Source of the DNA: Periplaneta americana
Lineage: Eukaryota > Arthropoda > Insecta > Blattodea > Blattidae
Length of the DNA stretch: 64,000 bases
Reading direction: 5' to 3'
NCBI RefSeq assembly: GCF_040183065.1
Contig: NC_091117.1
Coordinates: 102,125,501 to 102,189,500, forward strand
Made by a program: the position numbers and the translations under genes. The notes beneath the pieces were generated by a model that searched no databases, had not been told where the DNA came from, and saw nothing but the letters and a program-made list of their open reading frames with translations. Of this stretch, positions 22,853 to 32,517 are shown in pieces. The first letter of the stretch is position 1. The number at the start of each line of letters is the position of its first letter.

Positions 22853-24031
22853 TAGTGTATTTCAAAAGTCAGTTCAAATATTAAACCCCTATAAATATTA
22901 TAATATTTGAGATAGGGAAAAAACAAAAACATCACAGTGTGGGCAAACAACGAGGTTTACAAAACATTGGGAAGATGTCCGCTGTTCTCTTGTTCAACGT
23001 ACAGCATTCTGACTGTGACACTATGCACAGCATTTTGCAGATAATGTCTTGGAATATTGGTAATTTCTTGCGAGATGACATCTTTAGGGTAGTTGGATGA
23101 GTTAGGAAAACTCGTTCTTTAATGTAACCCCACAACCAAAACTCGGCCGGATTGAAATCTGGAGATCGCGGAGGCCACATTGTTGGAAAGTGCTTACTGA
23201 TGACTTTGGTCGAAAAACGAACCTCAATTACGCGTGTTAACTCCACCATTAATTTTTAATAGATTATTTTACGACGCTTTATCAACATCTTAGGTTATTT
23301 AGCGTCTGAATGAGATGAATGTGATAATGCCGATGAAATGAGCCTGGGGTCCAGCACCGAAAGTTACCCAGCATTTGCTCATATTGGGTTGAGGGAAAAC
23401 CCCAGGTAACTTGCCCTGACCGGGAATCGAACCCGGGCCACCTGGTTTCCCGGCCAGATGCGTTAACCGTTACTCCACAGGTGTGGACAATACTGGAATA
23501 AAACAGACTGTTACAGTAAACGGGGATCACTACTACAGCGTGTTACAGAACTTCGTCATCCCTAGACAGAGGAATCACGATATGGAAAACATAATCTTCA
23601 TGCAAGATGGCACTTCACCCCACATCTTTATCCCTGCAAAACAATTACGCAGATGTTTGACGATTGTGTCATCAGTAGGCACTTTCCAAAAATGTGGCCT
23701 CCACGATCTCTAGATTTCAATTCGGCCGACTTTTAGTTGTGGGATTATCTTAAAGAACGAGTTTTTCTGACACATCCAACAACCCTACTCCAACTGAAAG
23801 ATCCCATCTAGCAAGAAATTGCCAATATTCCAAGACATTATCTGCAAAATGATGTGCATGTTGTCGCAGATAGAATGCTATACGTTTAACAAGAGAACGA
23901 CGGACATCTTTCCAATGTTTTGTAAACCCCGTTGTTTGCCCAGCACTGTGATGTTTTTGTTTTTTCCCTATCTCAAATATTATAATATTTATAGCGGTTT
24001 AATGTTTAAGCTGATTTTTGAAATACCCTAT
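22853..24031. mobile_element. Palindromic mariner-type element
   Basis: Outer ends TATTTCAAAARTCAG are inverted, and the homology runs inward for ~400 bp on each side. Both arms carry the transposase C-terminus in opposite orientation: the - strand arm (22929-23249) reads MWPPRSPDFNPAEFWLWGYI and KERVFLTHPTT, and the + strand arm (about 23580-23960) reads IFMQDGTSPH, then a degraded FSCGIILKNEF segment, then LPIFQDIICKMMCM. The WPPRSPD...LWGY and QDGxxPH blocks are mariner catalytic motifs. A SINE is inserted in the centre. Both halves are non-functional. Confidence 0.75.
23250..23487 (-). mobile_element. tRNA-derived SINE
   Basis: On the - strand: GTGGAGTAACGGTTAACGC (A-box-like), CCCGGGTTCGATTCCCGGTC (B box), CAAGTTACCTGGGGTTTTCC, then the tail with GACGCTAAATAACCTAAGAT and ACGACGC. 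Shares its full length with the copy at 48945-49192. It sits in the centre of the palindromic mariner. Confidence 0.85.
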
Positions 24032-24902
24032 ACATCTTTCACATCATATTCCTCATCATTACCATCATCATCAGATATCAAGTTGAGGTAAAAGCCACGG
24101 TGGACTGGGGGGACATATTCATTAGCTTCATTATATCTGTAAGTTTGATTTTCTTTATTTTCAGAAGTCCCACATTTTTCTGTCTACAATCATGGTACTT
24201 GCGTTCCCTTTCTTCCAAGAAACCTCTTCAAACTCCATATTTATTCTATTGTTGTTCATTCGTCCTCTATGATTTTGAAGACCGTCAATGCTCATAAATG
24301 ATTTTTTTCAAAACTCTCACTGACCCTATGACCGGCCTCGATACTGCCGAAGAGATACCCGCTTCCTCAATGTAGGTTGTTTTTCAGGACTATTGAGTGA
24401 AGATCTGCCATGAGCTAACTCTTTTTATTCTTCTCGTTGCAAGATAGTTCTATTGTCATCTTGAAGGAAATGCATTACTGATATAGTTCCAACAATATTT
24501 TAATAATGAATTTTTTCTTCCAGAAATAAAATACCGCATTATAAAAGTCAAATTAGTTCATATGTTTATACTACTCAAATATCTACGTGATGGTAATTTA
24601 ATAATATGGTAACGCACTTATATAAATATTAAATATTTAGGACAAGAGAATGCCAAGCAACATATTGCAAAAATTTAGGGCAAGAAAATGCCAAGCAACA
24701 GTTTTAAATTTAAGAATATCTTGACTCACATAAGGTAATAAAAGGAACAAAACGTTAGACATTAATGGACAGTAATATTACTTTAAATAAATAATTAAAA
24801 AGCAATTAGAAGCATCTTTTATGAAATGAAATGGGTACTTTGTCCAAGCAACACATCTACATTTAACATTCTGAGGGCAATATAATGCCAAGCAACATAT
24901 AA
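24032..24902. other. Transposon interior without recognisable gene
   Basis: AT-rich interior of the GGGGGTCC-ended transposon. It holds the subterminal GCCAAGCAACA motifs near 24642-24900 and no open frame I can assign. Confidence 0.4.
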
Positions 24903-25025
24903 CTATATTTCAGATTTTGATGTTAATTCTTCTTCAGAAAGTGGCAAATATTCAGAATCAGAGCTGGAATTACTTCCTTCATCATTTGATTCATTATAAA
25001 ACTTAAGCTTCCTCCTATGTACCAT
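24903..25025 (-). pseudogene. Acidic N-terminal transposase fragment
   Basis: A 40-codon - strand frame starts MVHRRKLKFYNESNDEGSNS and contains SDSEYLPLSEEELTS. Basic start followed by an SDSEY-L-P acidic patch is common at the N-termini of insect transposon proteins, including the GQNKN type, but is not diagnostic. The rest of the protein is gone or lies in unrecognisable exons. Confidence 0.4.
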
Positions 25026-25601
25026 TTTCTCCAAACTACCTTTGTTGCTGACATTGTCTTTCCGTTATATAAGATGCATGAAGTATTAGGGGAAGAACAT
25101 ACAACGAATAATAGAGCCATCTGTTAGGTTTTCTGAAGAAACTCTTGACACCATAATTTTAAATGTATTATTTCCCATGAGATGGCAAAATTAGTTCAAT
25201 TTGGCCAAAAATGTGGCTTGGCACTTTCTTGCCGGGACCCCCTCCATTCTTCATAACATAGAACTATACTAAAATATAAATTTTCATTTCAAAATATATA
25301 GTATTTGCAATTTTAAAAATACAATCGTGCAAAACATGTATAATACACACTTGTGAAGTGCATTACAAAATCTCCGAAATTGAAAAACTCGCTCTGTGTT
25401 TTTCAAACTATTCCTCGATATTGTAAAAAGAACTTCCCATCATTGTACCATATTAATATACTTTTAGAAGTGGTGAGAATGCTGAATTTGGATATAGATT
25501 TCATCACGTACAAAAACATTAACTTATGAACATTTTACTTACGACGAATTTCGAAATATGTATCTGTTATAAATTACTTTTAACACCGTACTTCAAATAT
25601 G

Positions 25602-27089
25602 CAGGGTGTTTAAAAAAGACGGGGCATAATTTCAGATATATATTTCCCACATGTAGACAATCAAAATAGTTCATCACAACATGTGTCCGGAAATGCTTCA
25701 TTTCCGAGTTATGGCCTTCACAACATTGAAATTCACCGGAACGTTTTTTTTCCACAGGTCTTTGTCATTACAGAAGATGTTCAAAATGTCCACCTCCTGC
25801 TTGAATGCAGACCTCACATCGATGTCTCATTGACCTGCGAACACGATCCCAAACTCCAGGAGTATTGCGTATGTCCTCAGAACATGCCACAATTCGATTC
25901 CGAAGCGATTCCAAATCAGGCACCGGAGACGAATAAACCAATGATTTTAAATGGCCCCACAAGTAGAAATCGAGAGGGTTCAGATCAGGTGAGCGTGGAG
26001 GCCAAGCAGTTGGGCCACCTCTACCTATCCATCGATCAGGAAACCTTCAATCCAAGTATCGGCGAGCCGTACGATTTGAAGTGTGCGGGAGCGCCATCAT
26101 GCAAGAAGTGAATGTGTTGACGATTGATCAGTGGAGTGTCTTCTAAAACATGAGGTATGGTGTTTTCCAGGAAGTTGGTGTACGCCTGCCCCGTAAGTCT
26201 GTTTACAAATACATGGGGTCCAACTAATCGACCACTAATGATACCGGCCCACATGTTGAGGGAGAACCGCACCTGGTGATGTGATGGAACAGTTGCACGT
26301 GGGTTTTCATACGCCCATACATGCTGATTGTGGAAATTTGTTATGCCATCTCGTGTGAACTGTGCTTCATCTGTAAATAATACTAAGGCAGAAAAGTTCG
26401 GATTTACACCACACTGCTGCAAGAACCATTGACAGAACCTAACTCTTGCAGGGTAATCTGCTGGTGACAGGGCCTGTACACGTTGCAAATGATACGGATA
26501 CAATTGATACTCTTTCAACAATCTCCAGATAGTCATATGAGGAACATTGACTTGCAACGCTACCCTTCGTGTGCTGATAGAAGGAGTCATGTTCACAGCC
26601 TCCAGAATCTCCACCTGTACTTCTGGAGTTGTAGATCTTGGTCGTCCCCTTCCTAAACCAGTAGAGTTAAATTTTCCATACTCGCACAGACGGTAATGGA
26701 GAATTATAATGTCTTCCGATCTGGACATTGTCGCTGTGGGTACCTCTCCTGGTACAAACGACGAGCCAGCGCAGCATTGCCGTCCGCCTTACCGTACATG
26801 AAGTGTATCTCTGCCAGCTCTTGATTTGAATACATGTCGCACAGTCTAACGCCTACACAACACTGAATGTAACCTTCGTCTCGGAATGAACTGTTAGAGT
26901 GCCCTCTTAATGTCTCCTTTGACGGCAACGACCTGCGGAAAGAAAAACGTTCCGGTGAATTTCAATGTTGTGAAGGCCATAACTCGGAAATAAAGCATTT
27001 CCGGACACATGTTGTAATGAACTATTTTGATTGTCTACATGTGGGAAATACATACCTGAAATTATGCCCCGTATTTTTTAAACACTCTG
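25602..27089 (-). mobile_element. Mariner/Tc1-type transposon, copy 1
   Basis: Inverted ends CAGGGTGTTTAAAAAAGACG at 25602 and its complement ending at 27089; the inverted repeats run about 140 bp with CCCACATGTAGACAATCAAA inside. Flanked by TA on the right and a TA-derived dinucleotide on the left. Nearly identical to the copy at 53800-55272 but inverted. It interrupts the inverted P-like element. Confidence 0.92.
25768..26928 (-). pseudogene. Mariner/Tc1-type transposase, frameshifted
   Basis: Cut-and-paste DDE transposase of the mariner/Tc1 (IS630) superfamily. Segments on the - strand: YSNQELAEIHFMYGKADGNA (N-terminal helix-turn-helix), GRGRPRSTTPEVQ linker, STRRVALQVNVPHMTIWRLL (second HTH), LFTDEAQFTRDG (first catalytic Asp), FLHDGAPAHF (second Asp), and LDFYLWGHLKSLVY (third motif region). 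Frameshifts near 26710 and 26070 break the frame. Compared with the 381-residue frame of copy 2, the whole length is represented. Confidence 0.9.
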
Positions 27090-27094
27090 TATAT

Positions 27095-27600
27095 GAATAA
27101 ATAAGCATAAAATACCCGTTTATCATTATTTCAAAGTGTTGAAATTGTAACTAGAGTATGATTTTTAGATCATGGTTTATTATTACCTTTATGAGATGGG
27201 CTGGAAAATTAAAAACTGATGAAACTGTGTTAGCTTTTCAGTAACTTTTTACAATTAGAATTGCAGAAACACGATTCTATGAAATGAAAAGAGCAAAGAA
27301 TGTGGTACAAATTTGTTGCGTTTAACAGTAGATAACCTTTTACTGAGAAGCTCAGGATTTTGCAATGGAAATATAAAACTAACGTTTGCGCTTATTCCTA
27401 CAAAACACTCCCTTTTATTGTCAATAAAAATGAACAGATGGTTTTCAGTCATTTTATAATATCCTAATGCAATATATGTAACCAACTTACTTGTGAAAAG
27501 ATATTCCCGAATTCTTCTTATATCGATTCGTACAGTTATATGAAGCATAAGAATGCAATATGATTCCACTACGGAGTTTTAAACAGTAGTACAATAAAAT
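27095..27600 (-). pseudogene. P-like THAP exons, inverted copy
   Basis: On the - strand: an exon-1-like module, HSYASYNCTNRYKKNSGISF (near 27540-27500, ending at GTAAGT), then PELLSKRLSTVKRNKF and LFSFHRIVFLQF with a frameshift, matching 12808-13432 of the first P-like copy including intron sequence. The RTE insertion separates this from the upstream modules at 29890-30130. Confidence 0.75.
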
Positions 27601-29885
27601 AAACTATATAATGTGGGTCCCTATCACCACGGCATGGCGCGTCCCCAGGTTGCGGATAGAGGAGACGGCCTCCAGATATGGAGGGTAGCTGCGAATATAT
27701 GGAATAAGCAGTCGTGGACAGCCGATAAGGGGTGGTCCTCCAGCTTGGGGGTTGGGCGAAGGGCTAACAACCCATCACCGTAAAAAAAACAGCTTGTTAC
27801 GAATCCCTACAATAAATTAAAAAGTGTGGGAAAATATCAGAGATAGTATCAAAATTGCAGCTGAGCAGAGGATAGGTTATTATGAAACTAAGAAAAATAA
27901 ACTGTAGTTTGATGAAGATTGTTGCATGGTAGTAGAAAGAAGGAAACAGGCAAAATTGAAATTGTTACAGGATCCAGTTGAGGAGAAGAGAGATAATTAT
28001 TTCAATGAAAGACGGGAAGCAAGTCGTACACTTAGGAATAAAAAGAGAGGTTACTTGAAGGAAAAACTGAATGAGGTAGAAACAAATAGTAAGAATAAAA
28101 ACATTCGAGATTTATATAAGGGTATAAAGGAATTTAAGGACGGTTATCAGCCAAGGGTAAACGTGATCAAGGATGAGAATGGTGACTTGCTTGCAGACTC
28201 TCCATCACTCCTAAACAGATGGAAAAACTATTTTGCGCAATTAAAAATGTACATAGGCCAAATAGAAATGATCGGGACGAAATTGAAATACAAACTGCTG
28301 ACCCATTTACAGTACACCCGAACCCACGCTTTCAGAAGTCGAAATTGCGATAGAAAATCTGACAAAGTACAAGTCTCCAGGTGTCGATCAAATTCCAGCA
28401 GAATTAATACAAGAGGGTGGAAGTGCATTATATAGCGAAATTTATAAACTTGTACTTGCAATTTGGGAAAAGGAAATTGTACCAGAACAATGGAAGGAGT
28501 CCATAATTGTACCTAGTTTTAAGAAGGGGGACAAAACCAACTGTGGTAACTTTCGAGGAATATCACTTTTGTTGACGTCGTACAAAATTTTGTCCAATAT
28601 TCTTTTGAGAAGATTAACTCCGTACGTACATGAAATTATTGTGGATCATCAGTGCGGTTTTAGGCGTAATAGATGGACTATTGATCAGATTTATTGTATT
28701 CGACAGATAATGGAGAAAAAATGGGAGTATAAGGGTACAGTACATCAGTTATTCATAGATTTCAAAAAAGCATAAGTTATGACTCTGTTAAGAGGGAAGT
28801 ATTATATGATATTCTTATTGAATTTGGTATTCCCAAGAAACTAGTTCGATTAATTAAAATGTGTCTCAGTGAAACATACAGCAAAGTCCGTATAGGTCAG
28901 TTTCTATCTGATGCTTTTCCAATTCACTGCGGGCTAAAGCAGGGAGATGCACTATCACCTTTACTTTTTAACTTCGCTTTAGAATATACCATTAGGAAAG
29001 TGCAGGATAACAGGCAGGGTTTGGAATTGAACGGGTTACATCAGCTTCTTGTCTATGCAGATGACGTGAATATGTTAGGAGAAAATCCACAAACGATTAG
29101 GGAAAACACGTAAATTTTACTTGAAGCAAGTAAAGCGATCGGTTTGGAAGTAAATCCCGAAAAGACTAAGTGTATGATTATGTCTCGTGACCAGAATATT
29201 GTACGAAATGGAAATATAAAAATTGGAGATTTATCCTTCGAAGAGGTGGAAAAATTCAAATATCTTGGAGCAACAGTAACAAATATAAATGACACTCGGG
29301 AGGAAATTAAACGCAGAATAAATATGGGAAATGCGTGTTATTATTCTGTTGAGAAGCTTTTATCATCTATTCTGCTGTCAAAAAATCTGAAAGTTAGAAT
29401 TTATAAAACAGTTATATTACCGGTTATTCTGTACGGTTGTGAAACTTGGACTCTCACTCTGAGAGAGGAACATAGGTTAAGGGTGTTTGAGAATAAGGTG
29501 CTTAGGGAAATATTTGGGGCTAAGAAGGATGAAGTTACAGGAGAATGGAGAAAGTTACACAACACAGAACTGCACGCATTGTATTCTTCACCTGACATAA
29601 TTAGGAACATTAAATCCAGACGTTTGAGATGGGCAGGGCATGTAGCACGTATGGGCGAATCCAGAAATGCATATAGAGTGTTAGTTGGGAAACCGGAGGG
29701 AAAAAGACCTTTGGGGAGGCCGAGACGTAGATGGGAGGATAATATTAAAATGGATTTGAGGGAGGTTGGATATGATGATAGAGACTGGATTAATCTTGCT
29801 CAGGATAGGGACCGATGGCGGGCTTATGTGAGGGCGGCAATGAACCTTCGGGTTCCTTAAAAGCCATTTGTAAGTAAGTAAGTAA
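27601..29885 (+). mobile_element. RTE-type non-LTR retrotransposon, internally deleted
   Basis: It begins with a leader-like segment (GGAGACGGCCTCCAGATATG, GGGCGAAGGGCTAACAACCC near 27750) and passes straight into the middle of ORF2, so the endonuclease region is deleted. It ends with the ORF2 stop at 29858-29860, AAGCCATTTG and an (AAGT)n tail at about 29870-29886. A short simple-repeat tail is a hallmark of RTE-type elements. It is inserted in the inverted P-like copy. Confidence 0.85.
27926..29860 (+). pseudogene. RTE-type reverse transcriptase
   Basis: RT motifs in order: RDLYKGIKEFKDGYQPR linker, a shifted KSPGVDQIPAELIQEGG (about 28373-28425), [34 protein letters not shown] then a shift into [28 protein letters not shown] (about 29056-29080), then the thumb KFKYLGATV and the C-terminal blocks YGCETWTLT, KSRRLRWAGHVARMG and GRPRRRWEDNIKMDL. 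Breaks: frameshifts near 28240, 28370 and 28770 and a TAA at 29111-29113. The last 238 codons (29144-29860) are open. The C-terminal RRLRWAGHVARM block is typical of this clade. Confidence 0.88.
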
Positions 29886-29889
29886 GTAT

Positions 29890-30371
29890 ATATACAACAT
29901 TCGTCCAGTTGTATGCAGCACTAGAATATAACATGATTACACGTACCCCACTGAAGTGCAAATAAATTTACTATATAACTATATAAACACTTTTTGTACA
30001 GTTGTATGCAGCATAAGAACACGCGATGGTTTCACTTTAACACAGAAGTCCGACTAAAATAAACTATCGTATATAAATACAATTTTTACCGTTATATACA
30101 GCACAATAGTACACCACAATTTCACGTTTATCACAATACGATTACAATAAACTATACAAACGCTGTTTGCATACGCCCTATTGATTAAATTAATACACAC
30201 TTACTCCTAACATATTAAATAATATTCTGTGTTATTTTAAATCAACGTGATCGTGATATAAACATGCAGCAGTCACGTAGCTCTTGACCTCAAGATGGCG
30301 AAGCGCGAAAGTGTTTTTGGGTCGAGGAATAGCGCTCGTAGTGAGTCTAGGTTAAACTATAAAACGTCTTT
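29890..30371 (-). other. P-like element leader with reiterated THAP-exon modules
   Basis: Inverted match to 10478-10800 and 12670-12760. It contains three modules with TGCTGCATACAACTGKAC-type cores (near 29895-29950, 30000-30040, 30083-30130), decayed copies of the THAP first exon. The end at 30371 (CCAAAGACGTTTTATAG on the - strand) is where homology to the first copy stops, 233 bp before the Vps50 ATG. A CAAGATGGCG YY1-like core lies near 30292. Confidence 0.7.
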
Positions 30372-30604
30372 GGTTAACACGATCATAGACAAATAAATAG
30401 AGATATTTTAAAAAGCTGTTGTTATAGAGCTCACTGGTTGAAGGTAAAGCTGTGCCTGTGATGTTGGCAGACTTGGAATATTCCGAAATATTCAACATGG
30501 AGCTGTCAGGTTGACATTATAAAAGTTATTGATGATTTATAAGGTGATAGCACAGTGTAAATAAATGTTATAGTGAATATTTTTTTGTGTGTAAGAAATG
30601 AGTT
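30372..30604 (+). promoter_or_regulatory. Vps50: Vps50 upstream region / 5' UTR (inferred)
   Basis: The 233 bases before the Vps50 ATG start where the P-like homology ends. They contain AGAGCTCACTG (30427-30437), the terminus of the foldback element found again in intron 2, so part is transposon-derived. A 4-codon upstream frame, ATG at 30598 to TGA at 30610-30612, overlaps the Vps50 start codon in another frame. No TATA box is evident. Transcription start is not determinable here. Confidence 0.45.
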
Positions 30605-30649
30605 ATGGATGATCTGAAACATAAGTTTTTAATCTTTATAAATAAACAG
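30605..30649 (+). CDS. Vps50: Vps50 (syndetin) exon 1
   Basis: Fifteen codons, MDDLKHKFLIFINKQ, ending at a GTTAGT donor (30650). Known syndetins start with a short basic/hydrophobic peptide followed by a Gln-Gly-Leu segment; here the junction with exon 2 gives KQ-GLHS in phase 0, which supports the start. The ATG has G at -3 and G at +4, a fair initiation context. The exon is too short to prove itself; it is accepted because it fits the phase, the distance and the known N-terminus. Syndetin replaces VPS54 in the EARP tethering complex (with VPS51, VPS52, VPS53), which returns endosomal cargo to the cell surface. Confidence 0.7.
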
Positions 30650-30780
30650 GTTAGTCGAACTTCTATTTTGGTGAAAAGGTATAACGTATAAGAAAAGATA
30701 TTCGATGGCTGTTTATTTAGCTTAATTTATATTTTGTTTATGAGACAAATTCCTCAAATACTTTTGATATCCACTTATAG

Positions 30781-30993
30781 GGTCTTCACTCGAGGACATC
30801 ACCAACATCTCCTTCCAATGAGGAACCAGTTCGTTCTCCATCAGAAGAGGGAATAGGTCCCAGTAGAACAAGCCAATTGGAATCAAGACACACAATCGAA
30901 CGGGATCCTTTAGCTGACCAAGATATTCTTGAAAGTATAGAATTAGAGTATTTCAACAATGGGGATTTTGATCCGTGTAATCATACTATAAAA
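30781..30993 (+). CDS. Vps50: Vps50 (syndetin) exon 2
   Basis: Seventy-one codons between an acceptor ending TTATAG (30780) and the strong donor GTAAGT (30994), phase 0 on both sides. It covers residues 16-86: a Ser/Pro-rich linker (HSRTSPTSPSNEEP), then the conserved start of the syndetin N-terminal domain, DPLADQDILESIELEYF and NNGDFDPCNHTIK. In animal syndetins this region reads E-x-I-x-SIE-x-x-YF followed by an acidic/aromatic F-D segment and a Lys just before the KLP of the next exon. Here exon 3 begins KLPESL, so the join is natural. A long foldback repeat starts 30 bp downstream of the donor. Confidence 0.88.
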
Positions 30994-31023
30994 GTAAGTT
31001 TTCGTCGCAGTTGTGTAAACGTA

Positions 31024-31395
31024 ACTTTGGTCATTTCCAAAATACGTTACACGGAAGTGACGTTACTTAGATATCCCCTGAACTAACCCACTAACAGTGA
31101 GCTCTATACTAAACTGGAGACGCAATATAGTGTTGTCCTTGCCTCTCTTGCAGTGAATACTATCTTACGCTAACAGTATTTTTATTGCTTACTGCGCATG
31201 TGCAACATCATCTTCACGAAAGACCCATCGAAACACATTAGTTAGAAAGAAAGAGCAATACCCTCGCCGACAGCCCGTTTGCAGACAGGAAATAGCATTG
31301 CAGTGGTGCCTCCAGTTTAATATAGAGCTCACTGCTTGTCGCACATCTGTAAGTGCCGTCACTTCCGTGCAACGAATCTTGGAAATTACCCTCGT
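31024..31395. mobile_element. Foldback MITE in Vps50 intron 2
   Basis: Arms of ~85-90 bp are inverted copies: the inner part CAGTGAGCTCTATACTAAAC (31095) against its complement ending at 31334, and the outer part with ACGGAAGTGACG (31051) against CGTCACTTCCGT near 31355. It begins just 30 bases after the exon 2 splice donor. AGAGCTCACTG also occurs alone upstream of the gene at 30427. Family unknown; ends resemble hAT-type CAG...CTG but no duplication was confirmed. Confidence 0.7.
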
Positions 31396-32195
31396 TCGTC
31401 CTCATTTAGTAGAAGTATCGATACTCTAATGACAAAACAGCTTCATGGTTGTAAAGGGAGGATTAGGTTAGATTAGTCACTGATGTGGACTTTTAGGTGA
31501 ACCTTCGATCACGCTATGCACAACATATGGGGGAAATAAACTTAGATATTTAAATAATTGAAAATAATCTCAAAATTGTAGTTCACCACTCTGAGACACG
31601 ATGTGATCACTGGGAAAGCCATAAACCCACCCAACCCACCGCAAATATCTTCTTTTCTTATATACCGAACCGATGATTTTTGCAGACATTGTCACACGAA
31701 ATCATCAAGTAATCCAGTGTTACTACCATTATGTTACATTACGCGGGAAAAGCACTCCATTCTTTGGTCAAGGGCAAACCTATTTGTCTACTTAATACCA
31801 AAAAGCATAGCCTATAAGCAAGGCACACTAAAAGCCTGAAGAAATCAAACCTAACCTATTACTGATCCTTGGCCTTACAGAAACTCACTTATTTATTTTT
31901 CAAGATATACCTATTTCATAATGAAATAATACACATCTCATATGTGGTGTGTAGCGAGATTGAAGATTTAGTGAATTCTAAAGTTGTTGTAATATAACTT
32001 ATTTGATTATCTTGTTAATTAGTTGAGGAAAAAAACGGAACAGTGTATGCATGTCAAGTCGCTGGGATGTGGTATGTTTATTTGTTTACACCCGTACCCA
32101 TAACATAATAGCGTCTTATCCCATTCATTTTAAGTGGGATAAATTTATTACAACACTCGTTTTTCTTATCCCAGTCGTTTTCAGGAATGAATGAT
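31396..32195. other. Vps50 intron 2, unassigned
   Basis: No exon, repeat or RNA gene recognised. A short + strand frame at 31603-31839 has no recognisable domain and no splice support. Confidence 0.35.
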
Positions 32196-32405
32196 AGTAT
32201 CAAGTATGAACAATTTCGAGGGAAAAATTGTTCCGGAGCCGGGTATCGAACCCGGGACCTTTGGTTTAACGTACCAACGCTCTACCACTGAGCTACCCGG
32301 GAACTCTAACCGACACCGATCCAATTTATCCCTCTATATCCAATTTTTCCCTCGAAATTATTCAAATCAACTTTACAGGGAGTTATACCTGAAATCTTGA
32401 TTTGC
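32196..32405 (-). mobile_element. tRNA-derived repeat, inverted copy
   Basis: The tRNA-like head (32230-32304, - strand) is followed on the + strand side by a tail block reading TTCAAATCAACTTTACAGGG and TGAAATCTTGATTTGC in the opposite sense, so the copy is rearranged. Its partner at 32518-32692 holds head and tail in the same orientation. Confidence 0.7.
32230..32304 (-). tRNA. tRNA-like head of a SINE (not a confident tRNA gene)
   Basis: Read on the - strand it is base-for-base the same 75-nt tRNA-like sequence as 32552-32626: acceptor ends GTTCC/GGAAC, D-arm GTAGCTCAGTGGTAGAGC, anticodon arm TTGGT-ACGTTAA-ACCAA with GTT in the anticodon position, T-arm CCGGG-TTCGATA-CCCGG. Loop base 33 is C rather than the near-universal T, and the acceptor stem is only five pairs, so a functional tRNA is doubtful. 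Confidence 0.35.
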
Positions 32406-32517
32406 ATAATACACGTCACTGTTCGTTAACAGAAAACCACAATTTAAGTCACACGGAGTTAGTGTGCACTCGAAGTTGGTTGCTTGACGGTTGTCAGCCC
32501 ACTTTGAGGTCTGTGGA

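Larger units (their letters stand above)
22463..25243 (-). mobile_element. DNA transposon with GGGGGTCC termini and GCCAAGCAACA subterminal repeats
   Basis: Inverted ends: AGGGGGTCCGGGCAAGAAAG at 22463 and AGGGGGTCCCGGCAAGAAAG reading inward from 25243, both continuing TGCCAAGCCACATTTTT. Three or four internal copies of GGCAAGAAAATGCCAAGCAACA-like motifs lie near 24642, 24678 and 24875. It contains one acidic coding fragment (24903-25025, - strand) and is itself split by a palindromic mariner. Superfamily unknown; its architecture parallels the other two transposons with repeated terminal motifs. Confidence 0.7.
18945..30371 (-). mobile_element. Second P-like element, inverted and broken up by insertions
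   Basis: Read on the - strand, five separated blocks line up in order with the P-like element at 9871-15772: 30371-29890 (leader and THAP-exon modules), 27600-27095 (THAP exons 1-2), 25600-25250 (intron 2), 22460-22258 (start of exon 3) and 19150-18945 (right subterminal unit). The gaps are filled by an RTE element, a mariner, a GGGGGTCC-ended transposon and a GAAGAGCACAGG-ended transposon. The transposase body after exon 3 is missing. With the first copy this forms a ~20-kb inverted arrangement. Confidence 0.75.

Noticed and set aside
31603..31839. Short + strand open frame in intron 2
   Set aside because: No recognisable domain, no splice support, composition like the surrounding non-coding DNA.
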